This document shows, piece after piece, positions 1 through 5,795 of a stretch of DNA of 11,257 bases (positions are counted from its first letter, which is position 1; every line of letters starts with the position of its first letter). A program made the translations under genes and the position numbers. The notes beneath the pieces were generated by a model that was not told the origin of the DNA, searched no databases, and saw nothing but the letters and a program-made list of their open reading frames with translations. Origin of the DNA: Chitinophagaceae bacterium. Lineage in GTDB: Bacteria; Bacteroidota; Bacteroidia; Chitinophagales; Chitinophagaceae. The stretch is taken from contig JAFMJX010000046.1 in NCBI GenBank assembly GCA_017853235.1, positions 1-11,257 on the forward strand, written 5' to 3'.

Positions 1-241
1 AGTGTCCTATGTGGGCGATGTAAATGGGGATTTGACCATTATTGTTCAACATGGAAAATACTTCACTATGTACACGTATTTAAATAATGCATCTGTAAGT
101 GTTGGACAGGAAGTAAGAGCAGGAACGGTTTTAGGAAAATCTGGTGTGAATTTAGATGGAGAGGGAGCACTATCCTTTTTTATCTATAATGAAAAAGGAG
201 CAGCCTTAGATCCTGAAAATTGGTTAAAAACAAAACGATAG
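1..241 (+). CDS. EnvC-like murein hydrolase activator, degenerate LytM/M23 domain (3' end only)
   Basis: Only the last 79 codons are present; the gene begins before the window and stops with TAG at 239-241. The fragment has the end of a LytM/peptidase M23 beta-sheet fold: an HGKYFTMYTYL segment (residues 17-27 of the fragment), then a VSVGQEVRAGTVLGKSG turn, and a C-terminal DPENWL that matches the usual N-P-x-x-W-L ending of EnvC/NlpD-type proteins. Active M23 enzymes have His in YxHL and an HxH in HLHFE. Here the first reads YTYL and the second reads ALSFF, so the zinc and catalytic histidines visible in this part are missing. That fits the EnvC group, which are non-enzymatic activators of periplasmic amidases that split daughter cells. 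The N-terminal signal peptide and coiled coil expected for EnvC lie outside the window, so the subfamily call is an inference from the fold and the lost residues. Confidence 0.75.
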   Translation, partial: VSYVGDVNGDLTIIVQHGKYFTMYTYLNNASVSVGQEVRAGTVLGKSGVNLDGEGALSFFIYNEKGAALDPENWLKTKR

Positions 242-242
242 T

Positions 243-273
243 TTTTAATAATCCAACATTAGTCTTATTTTAG
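243..273 (+). promoter_or_regulatory. Possible glpK promoter, Bacteroidota type
   Basis: TTTT at 243-246 and TATTTTAG at 266-273 are 19 bp apart. The Bacteroidota consensus is TTTG, about 19 bp, then TAnnTTTG, so each element has one mismatch. The distance to the glpK ATG (21 bp) resembles that of the much better atpD promoter. In DNA this rich in A+T such matches arise easily by chance, so this is only a candidate. Confidence 0.3.
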
Positions 274-294
274 AAGGAATTTAAATTGCTTGCC

Positions 295-1773
295 ATGTCA
301 AAATACATCTTATCCTTTGATCAGGGTACGACCAGTAGTCGTGCGATCTTATTTGATCATGAAGGTCACATTCATACCATTGCACAAAAAGAATTTACAC
401 AACATTTTCCGCAACCAGGTTGGGTGGAGCATGATCCATTAGAAATTTGGAGTACCCAAATGGGAGTGGCAACAGAAGCGATTAGTAAACAAGGCCTTTC
501 TTTAAATGATATTGCTGCTATTGGTATCACCAATCAAAGAGAAACCACCGTTGTTTGGAATAATAAAACAGGTGTTCCTATTTACAATGCCATTGTTTGG
601 CAAGACAGAAGAACAGCTCATTTTTGCGATGAATTAAAAGCGAAAGGCCATCAAGAAGTAATTCAACAAAAAACAGGCTTGGTCATTGATGCTTATTTTT
701 CTGGTTCCAAAATAAAATGGATTTTAGATCATGTGGATGGTGCAAGAGATTTAGCCCAAAAAGGAGATTTATGTTTTGGGACCATTGATACATGGTTGGT
801 TTGGAAATTAACAAATGGTAAAGTGCATGTCACAGATGCTACAAACGCTTCACGAACCATGCTTTATAATATACATACGCTGCAATGGGATACCGAACTA
901 TTAAATTTATTTGACATTCCGGCAAATCTTCTTCCTGAAGTAAAAAGCAGTAGTGAAGTATATGGATATACCACACAATTATTTGCACATCATGAAATTC
1001 CTATAGCTGGGATAGCAGGGGATCAACAAGCAGCTTTGTTTGGACAAATGTGTACCTCCCCGGGAATGGTAAAAAATACCTATGGTACGGGTTGTTTTAT
1101 GCTTATGCATACAGGAGAAAAAGCTGTTACTTCTCAACATCATTTATTAACAACCATTGCTTTGCAAATTGATGGAAAAACTTTTTATGCACTTGAAGGA
1201 AGTGTTTTTATTGGTGGTGCTGTTGTTCAATGGTTGCGTGATGGTTTGCATTTGATTAGAAATTCTTCAGAAGTAGAAGCACTAGCAAGTCAAGTAACTC
1301 ATACAGATGGGGTATATTTAGTACCAGCTTTTGCTGGATTAGGGGCTCCTTATTGGAATCAGCATGCAAGAGGAACTATTGTAGGAATTACGCGTGGCAC
1401 TACTTCTGCGCATATTGCTCGAGCTGCATTAGAGAGCATTGCTTTTCAAACTTATGATGTATTAAAGGCGATGGAAGCAGATGCTCAAATTCCTATCGCC
1501 GAATTAAGAGTAGATGGTGGCGCTACCAATAATAATTTATTAATGCAATTTCAATCAGACCTACTTAATACTTTAGTGATACGACCTACCTTAGTTGAAA
1601 CCACAGCTTTAGGAGCAGCTTATTTAGCTGGGTTGGCAGTTGGATTTTGGAAAAATATGGATGAGTTGCAACAAAAATGGGAAATTGATAAAACATTTTC
1701 ACCGCAAGCAGGTGATCGTGCTGCATGGATTCAAGGATGGGGCCGTGCAATCAAGGCTACGAATCTTTGGTAA
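295..1773 (+). CDS. glpK: Glycerol kinase
   Basis: Cytoplasmic FGGY-family sugar kinase that uses ATP to turn glycerol into sn-glycerol-3-phosphate, trapping it in the cell. The 492-residue length is normal for GlpK. Visible landmarks are the phosphate-binding DQGTTSSR (residues 9-16), GITNQRETT (78-86), the first FGGY signature near 134-146 (YFSGSKIKW), GDQQAALFGQ with the catalytic Asp at 243, the second FGGY signature near 360-380 and the adenosine-binding DGGATNNN (408-415). I chose ATG 295 because family members start one or a few residues before KYIL(A/S)xDQGTTSSR. A TTG at 286 in the same frame would add three residues and has AGAAGG about 8 bp upstream, so it cannot be fully excluded. 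The next gene, glpF, lies 82 bp downstream on the same strand, which makes a glycerol-use unit. No glpD or glp regulator is in the window. Confidence 0.97.
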   Translation: MSKYILSFDQGTTSSRAILFDHEGHIHTIAQKEFTQHFPQPGWVEHDPLEIWSTQMGVATEAISKQGLSLNDIAAIGITNQRETTVVWNNKTGVPIYNAIVWQDRRTAHFCDELKAKGHQEVIQQKTGLVIDAYFSGSKIKWILDHVDGARDLAQKGDLCFGTIDTWLVWKLTNGKVHVTDATNASRTMLYNIHTLQWDTELLNLFDIPANLLPEVKSSSEVYGYTTQLFAHHEIPIAGIAGDQQAALFGQMCTSPGMVKNTYGTGCFMLMHTGEKAVTSQHHLLTTIALQIDGKTFYALEGSVFIGGAVVQWLRDGLHLIRNSSEVEALASQVTHTDGVYLVPAFAGLGAPYWNQHARGTIVGITRGTTSAHIARAALESIAFQTYDVLKAMEADAQIPIAELRVDGGATNNNLLMQFQSDLLNTLVIRPTLVETTALGAAYLAGLAVGFWKNMDELQQKWEIDKTFSPQAGDRAAWIQGWGRAIKATNLW

Positions 1774-1855
1774 TTGAATTTCTGTTATTAAAAATAGGTT
1801 TGCTTCTTGTAATTTTTTCTTAATTTAATTTATCGTTTAGCTAAAATAAAAAAAC

Positions 1856-2566
1856 ATGACACCCTTTATTGCAGAATTATTAGGTACCGCTTTAATCGTC
1901 ACTATTGGTGATGGAATAGTTGCTAATGTGGTTTTACCCAACACAAAAGGGAATAATGGAGGCTTAATCACTATCGTAATGGGTTGGATGATTGCCGTTT
2001 TTGTAGGTGTTTATGCCACCGCAAGTATTAGTGGGGCACATCTAAATCCTGCAGTCACTGTGGCGCTTGCAACTGCGGGCAAATTTGATTGGGCGTTAGT
2101 TCCTTCTTATATAATAGCACAAATTTTAGGTGCTATGTTGGGTGCTTTTATAGTTTGGATGATATACAAAGATCACTTTAATGAATGCAACGAACCGGCC
2201 AGTCAATTAGCCGTTTTTTCCACTGGGCCGTCTATCCGAAACCTCCCTCAAAACTTCATGACCGAGACCCTCGCCACCATGATTTTTTTAATTGGAATAT
2301 TTTTGATTCATCCAGCTGATACCAATTTGGGAGCACTTTCGGCGCTTCCTGTCGCTCTTTTAGTGGGTGGAATTGGATTTGGTTTGGGTGGACCCACAGG
2401 TTGGGCAATTAATCCAGCAAGGGATTTGGGTCCTAGAATCATGCATTTTGTCCTTCCCATGAAGGGGAAAGGATCTAGTGACTGGGAGTATTCCTTAGTG
2501 CCAGTCTTGGGTCCCATCATTGGGGGAATTTTAGCTGCTATTATCTACCTAAAATTTTTGCAGTAA
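1856..2566 (+). CDS. glpF: Glycerol uptake facilitator (aquaglyceroporin, MIP family)
   Basis: Inner-membrane channel that lets glycerol and similar small polyols diffuse into the cell, where GlpK phosphorylates them. The 236 residues hold the two MIP half-repeats: NPA at 64-66 within SGAHLNPAV and NPA at 186-188 within GWAINPARD. The Asp at 190 after NPAR marks glycerol channels rather than water channels. Lining the sequence up by eye with E. coli GlpF puts Trp44, Gly174, Trp183 and Arg189 at the selectivity filter; E. coli has Trp, Gly, Phe and Arg there. Hydrophobic stretches cover the expected six membrane helices. ATG 1856 starts right at the conserved TPFIAELLGTALIV helix. The 82-bp gap after glpK holds no clear terminator and only weak promoter-like matches, so co-transcription with glpK is likely. 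The last codons contain the -33 element of the atpD promoter. Codons 122-142 are unusually rich in C-ending forms. Confidence 0.95.
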   Translation: MTPFIAELLGTALIVTIGDGIVANVVLPNTKGNNGGLITIVMGWMIAVFVGVYATASISGAHLNPAVTVALATAGKFDWALVPSYIIAQILGAMLGAFIVWMIYKDHFNECNEPASQLAVFSTGPSIRNLPQNFMTETLATMIFLIGIFLIHPADTNLGALSALPVALLVGGIGFGLGGPTGWAINPARDLGPRIMHFVLPMKGKGSSDWEYSLVPVLGPIIGGILAAIIYLKFLQ

Positions 2567-2587
2567 ACCAGCTAAACCCTACCTTTG
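2557..2587 (+). promoter_or_regulatory. Bacteroidota consensus promoter of atpD-atpC
   Basis: TTTG at 2557-2560, a 19-bp spacer, and TACCTTTG at 2580-2587 match the Bacteroidota primary sigma factor consensus (TTTG at -33, TAnnTTTG at -7) without a mismatch. Transcription would start a few bases after 2587, about 12-16 bases before the atpD ATG at 2606. The -33 element sits inside the last codons of glpF, so the atp genes can be expressed independently of the glycerol genes. The short leader has no Shine-Dalgarno sequence, as is common in this phylum. Confidence 0.75.
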
Positions 2588-2605
2588 CAGCCGAAACAGA
2601 ATAAT

Positions 2606-4099
2606 ATGGCAACAACAGGTAAAATCAAACAAATTATTGGAGCGGTAGTCGATGTGCAATTCCCTACTCAAGATGCACTTCCTGAAATTTATAACGCCCT
2701 TGAAATCTTAAAACCAGGTGGTGAAAAATTGATCCTTGAAGTACAACAACATCTTGGTGAAGATAGCGTTCGTGCTATTGCGATGGATGGTACAGAAGGT
2801 TTAGTGAGAGGTATGCAAGTAGTGGATACTGGAAAAGCAATTTCTATGCCAGTAGGGGAAGGCATTAATGGTCGTTTATTTAATGTTACAGGTGATGCCA
2901 TTGATGGTTTACCAGCATTAGATAAATCCAATGGTCGTCCTATTCACTCGAATCCTCCCAAGTTTGAAAACCTAAGCACTGCTACAGAAGTATTGTTTAC
3001 AGGTATCAAAGTAATTGATTTGATTGAGCCATATGCAAAAGGGGGTAAGATTGGTTTGTTTGGTGGTGCTGGAGTAGGTAAAACAGTATTGATTCAAGAG
3101 TTGATTAATAATATTGCCAAAGGGCATGGTGGATTATCCGTATTTGCGGGTGTAGGTGAAAGAACTCGTGAAGGAAACGATTTATTACGTGAGATGATTG
3201 AAGCAGGCATCATGAAATATGGGGATGATTTCAAACACAGTATGGAAGAAGGGGGATGGGATTTAAGCAAAGTGAACTTAGAAGAATTAAAAGATTCAAA
3301 AGCAACTTTCGTATTTGGTCAAATGAATGAACCTCCAGGAGCTCGTGCTCGTGTTGCTTTAAGTGGACTAACGATTGCCGAATATTTCCGTGATGGTGAT
3401 GGTACAGGAAAAGGAAAAGACATTTTATTTTTCGTAGATAATATCTTCCGTTTTACACAAGCTGGTTCTGAGGTATCTGCATTATTAGGACGTATGCCAT
3501 CAGCGGTGGGTTATCAACCCACTTTAGCAACCGAAATGGGTTTAATGCAAGAGCGTATCACTTCAACTAAAAATGGTTCCATTACATCTGTACAAGCGGT
3601 GTATGTTCCTGCGGATGACTTAACCGATCCGGCGCCAGCAACAACTTTTGCACACTTAGATGCCACTACAGTATTGAGTCGTAAAATTGCCGATTTAGGT
3701 ATTTATCCTGCGGTGGATCCTTTGGATTCTACATCAAGAATTTTAACGCCAGCCATCGTGGGTGATGCACATTATGATACTGCGCAAAAGGTAAAAATGA
3801 TTTTACAACGTTATAAGGAACTTCAAGATATTATTGCGATTTTAGGTATGGATGAGTTAAGTGATGAAGATAAATTGACAGTATCACGTGCTCGTCGTGT
3901 TCAACGTTTCTTATCTCAACCATTCCACGTAGCAGAACAATTTACTGGTTTAAAAGGAGTATTCGTATCAATTGAAGATACCATTCGAGGATTCAATGCC
4001 ATTATGGATGGAGAAGTGGATGAGTATCCAGAAGCAGCTTTTAACTTAGTAGGTACTTTAGAAGATGCTATTGAAAAAGGCAAAAAGATGATGGCTTAA
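2606..4099 (+). CDS. atpD: F1Fo ATP synthase subunit beta
   Basis: Catalytic subunit of the F1 head on the cytoplasmic face of the inner membrane; three copies make ATP from ADP and phosphate. The 497 residues include Walker A GGAGVGKT (153-160), GERTREGNDL with the catalytic Glu at 185, the Walker B strand ILFFVDN with Asp278, the QAGSEVSALLGRMPSAVGYQ loop (285-304), the ATP synthase alpha/beta signature near 368-378 (PAVDPLDSTSR) and a DELSDED loop (416-422). Residues about 201-232 form an insertion rich in charged residues between the E185 segment and VFGQMNEPPGARARV; such an insert is typical of Bacteroidota beta subunits. I chose ATG 2606 because MATTGKIKQIIGAVVDV matches the family start. 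An upstream in-frame TTG at 2585 lies inside the -7 promoter element and is rejected. atpC follows 54 bp downstream. Genes for the other subunits are not here. Confidence 0.98.
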   Translation: MATTGKIKQIIGAVVDVQFPTQDALPEIYNALEILKPGGEKLILEVQQHLGEDSVRAIAMDGTEGLVRGMQVVDTGKAISMPVGEGINGRLFNVTGDAIDGLPALDKSNGRPIHSNPPKFENLSTATEVLFTGIKVIDLIEPYAKGGKIGLFGGAGVGKTVLIQELINNIAKGHGGLSVFAGVGERTREGNDLLREMIEAGIMKYGDDFKHSMEEGGWDLSKVNLEELKDSKATFVFGQMNEPPGARARVALSGLTIAEYFRDGDGTGKGKDILFFVDNIFRFTQAGSEVSALLGRMPSAVGYQPTLATEMGLMQERITSTKNGSITSVQAVYVPADDLTDPAPATTFAHLDATTVLSRKIADLGIYPAVDPLDSTSRILTPAIVGDAHYDTAQKVKMILQRYKELQDIIAILGMDELSDEDKLTVSRARRVQRFLSQPFHVAEQFTGLKGVFVSIEDTIRGFNAIMDGEVDEYPEAAFNLVGTLEDAIEKGKKMMA

Positions 4100-4153
4100 T
4101 TGACATTGTATTATTTAAGACATTATCTATCATTGATCATTTAATATCGCCTT

Positions 4154-4399
4154 ATGTTATTGGAAATATTGACACCTGAAAAAAAATTATTTAGTGGAGA
4201 TGTATTTGGAGTTCAATTGCCAGGTACGGATGGATTGTTTGAAATTTTAGACAAACACGCTCCATTGGTAAGTGCTTTAGGTAAAGGTCAAGTAAAAGTA
4301 TTAATGACAGCATCCAAGTCAGAATCTTATAATATTAAAAGTGGCTTTGTGGAAGTAGTGAATAATAAAACTACAGTTTTGGTGGAAGGCGTTGCTTAG
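4154..4399 (+). CDS. atpC: F1Fo ATP synthase subunit epsilon, short form
   Basis: Central-stalk subunit that contacts gamma and the c-ring and couples rotation to catalysis. The 81 residues carry the N-terminal beta-sandwich only: LEILTPEKKLFSGDV at the start, then LPGTDGLFEILDKHAPLVSALG (23-44), the family core pattern with the HAPLV segment. E. coli epsilon has about 139 residues; the missing part is the C-terminal two-helix domain that blocks rotation and ATP hydrolysis. The open frame ends naturally with TAG, and the next stretch is a terminator, so this is a short form and not a frameshifted gene. Short epsilon subunits are common in Bacteroidota. It lies 54 bp after atpD with no promoter of good quality in between and is followed at once by an intrinsic terminator, so it is the last gene of the atpD-atpC transcript. 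Confidence 0.95.
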   Translation: MLLEILTPEKKLFSGDVFGVQLPGTDGLFEILDKHAPLVSALGKGQVKVLMTASKSESYNIKSGFVEVVNNKTTVLVEGVA

Positions 4400-4426
4400 A
4401 TTAATAACAAAATCTTATCAAATAGT

Positions 4427-4460
4427 AAATCCCTTGGCTTTAAGCTGAGGGATTTTTTTT
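4427..4460 (+). terminator. Intrinsic terminator after atpD-atpC
   Basis: AAATCCCT (4427-4434) pairs perfectly with AGGGATTT (4448-4455). The stem continues inward through two G-U pairs and GC/GC pairs to a small TTTAA-type loop, and eight T residues (4453-4460) follow. It begins 27 bp after the atpC stop codon and ends 13 bp before the start of the histidine kinase gene. Confidence 0.9.
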
Positions 4461-4473
4461 ATATATTCACAAT

Positions 4474-5790
4474 GTGAAAAAGACAGTCCCAGCCATATTT
4501 ACCTTAATTACCTTATCCATTTTAGGGGTATTATTCATTCAAATTACTTGGTTACAGGGTTTGTTTTTGTTATCTAAAAACCAATTGTCTGAAAAAATAA
4601 ATCAAACTGGTATCATTGTCGTTTCAGATATTGCGAAAAAAATGAATAGTGGGTTGTCCTTTCGTTTGCCTAAGCGCGGCACTTTAAGTTTAGAAAACGA
4701 ATATCATATGCATAAATTCGAAGAGCCTACGGTTTCGGATATGTATGATAGTAAGGAAGTAGACACTAAAATTCAAGCGGCATTTAAACGATTTGATATT
4801 GGGGATTTGAAATATGAATTTGCCATTGCAGATAAAAAAGGGATCATCGAATTAAAGACAAAAAAATTTGATGACTCATTTACGGACGATATCAACACCA
4901 TGCAGGTGAGGCTTCCCATTATGCCACAAGATATTATGGAACCTGTGGGTCCTTTTGAAACACTGATAATAGTGGTCCCTAATGTTCGATTATATTTATT
5001 GCATTCTTTACAATGGATTATACTAGGGGCTGTTTTATTTATATTAGTCGTTTTAGCTGCGTTTTTTATTACTACGCGTTCCTTATTGAATCAAAGAAAA
5101 GTGAATGAAATCAAAAATGATTTCATAAATAATATGACCCACGAACTTAAAACGCCATTGGCCACTATTTCATTGGCGGTAGATGCTTTGAAGTCCTCAA
5201 AAGTACAATCCGATCCAAAATCCGTAGAATATTTTAGTACCATCATAAAAGAGGAAAATGTTCGTATGAACAAACATGTGGAAACTATTTTAGAGGCAGG
5301 GCAATTGGATAAAAAGGAGCTGGAATTAAATAAACAAAAAGTAGATATTCATGATTTAATACATGGAGTGTTAGATAGTTTTAAACTTCAACTAGAAGAA
5401 AAACCTTCCAGTGTTAACCTGGATTTAAGGGCATCTATATTTGAAGCTAATGTAGATGAAGAACATATCATTCATGTTTTATCTAATTTAATTGACAATG
5501 CTATTAAATATTCAAAAGACACCATTGATATTTTAATTTCCACGAGCAATATCAATAATAAAATTGTAATTGCTATAGAAGATAATGGTATTGGCATGAG
5601 TAGTGATACCAGTAAACGTATTTTTGAAAAATTTTATCGTGCTCATTCGGGAAACATACATAATGTAAAAGGCTTTGGTTTGGGTATGAGTTATGTAAAG
5701 TGGGTAGTTCAAATGCACAAAGGGAATATCAAAGTGCAAAGTGAATTAGATCATGGCACCACAATCGAGCTCAGCCTTCCTTTAGTGTAG
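4474..5790 (+). CDS. Membrane-bound sensor histidine kinase
   Basis: Two-component sensor kinase of 438 residues. A first membrane helix (about 8-31) and a second (about 176-200) bracket a periplasmic sensor region of roughly 140 residues with no recognised domain. The cytoplasmic part has a HisKA domain with the phospho-acceptor His223 in FINNMTHELKTPLA, then a HATPase_c domain: N box NLIDNAIKYS (338-347), G1 DNGIG (370-374), F box IFEKFYR (383-389), G2 GFGLGMSYVK (400-409) and GTTIELSLP near the end. All boxes needed for activity are present. There is no HAMP domain; a short linker joins helix 2 to HisKA. The start is GTG 4474, since no in-frame ATG occurs before residue 57 and the first helix follows directly. 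No response regulator is adjacent: the atp terminator lies upstream and queA converges downstream. The layout recalls Bacteroidota RprX-type kinases, but I cannot name its signal or partner. Confidence 0.92.
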   Translation: MKKTVPAIFTLITLSILGVLFIQITWLQGLFLLSKNQLSEKINQTGIIVVSDIAKKMNSGLSFRLPKRGTLSLENEYHMHKFEEPTVSDMYDSKEVDTKIQAAFKRFDIGDLKYEFAIADKKGIIELKTKKFDDSFTDDINTMQVRLPIMPQDIMEPVGPFETLIIVVPNVRLYLLHSLQWIILGAVLFILVVLAAFFITTRSLLNQRKVNEIKNDFINNMTHELKTPLATISLAVDALKSSKVQSDPKSVEYFSTIIKEENVRMNKHVETILEAGQLDKKELELNKQKVDIHDLIHGVLDSFKLQLEEKPSSVNLDLRASIFEANVDEEHIIHVLSNLIDNAIKYSKDTIDILISTSNINNKIVIAIEDNGIGMSSDTSKRIFEKFYRAHSGNIHNVKGFGLGMSYVKWVVQMHKGNIKVQSELDHGTTIELSLPLV

Positions 5791-5795
5791 GAAAT

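Noticed and set aside
1799..1828. Weak promoter-like match before glpF (TTTG, 18 bp, TAATTTAA)
   Set aside because: The -7 part misses two of six defined bases and the region is nearly all A/T, where such matches are expected by chance; glpF is more likely read from the glpK transcript.
2197..2229. Possible hairpin from GGCCAGT and ACTGGGCC in glpF
   Set aside because: It needs a bulged G, has an 18-base loop, no T-run after it, and lies in the middle of a coding region, so it is not called as a terminator.
2308..2520. Open frame of 70 codons on the minus strand
   Set aside because: It lies entirely within glpF, has low-complexity Pro/Lys/Gly composition and no recognisable domain; it is a by-product of the glpF codons.
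2689..2931. Open frame of 80 codons on the minus strand
   Set aside because: It is antisense to the conserved N-terminal part of atpD and resembles no protein family.
4100..4105. TTGACA just after the atpD stop, resembling a sigma-70 -35 element
   Set aside because: The primary sigma factor of this phylum uses TTTG/TAnnTTTG, there is no TATAAT at proper distance, and atpC is most simply co-transcribed with atpD.
5091..5273. Short minus-strand frame inside the histidine kinase
   Set aside because: It overlaps the HisKA coding region, which is clearly the real gene; no supporting signals. The same applies to a minus-strand frame at 5533-5739 opposite the ATPase domain.
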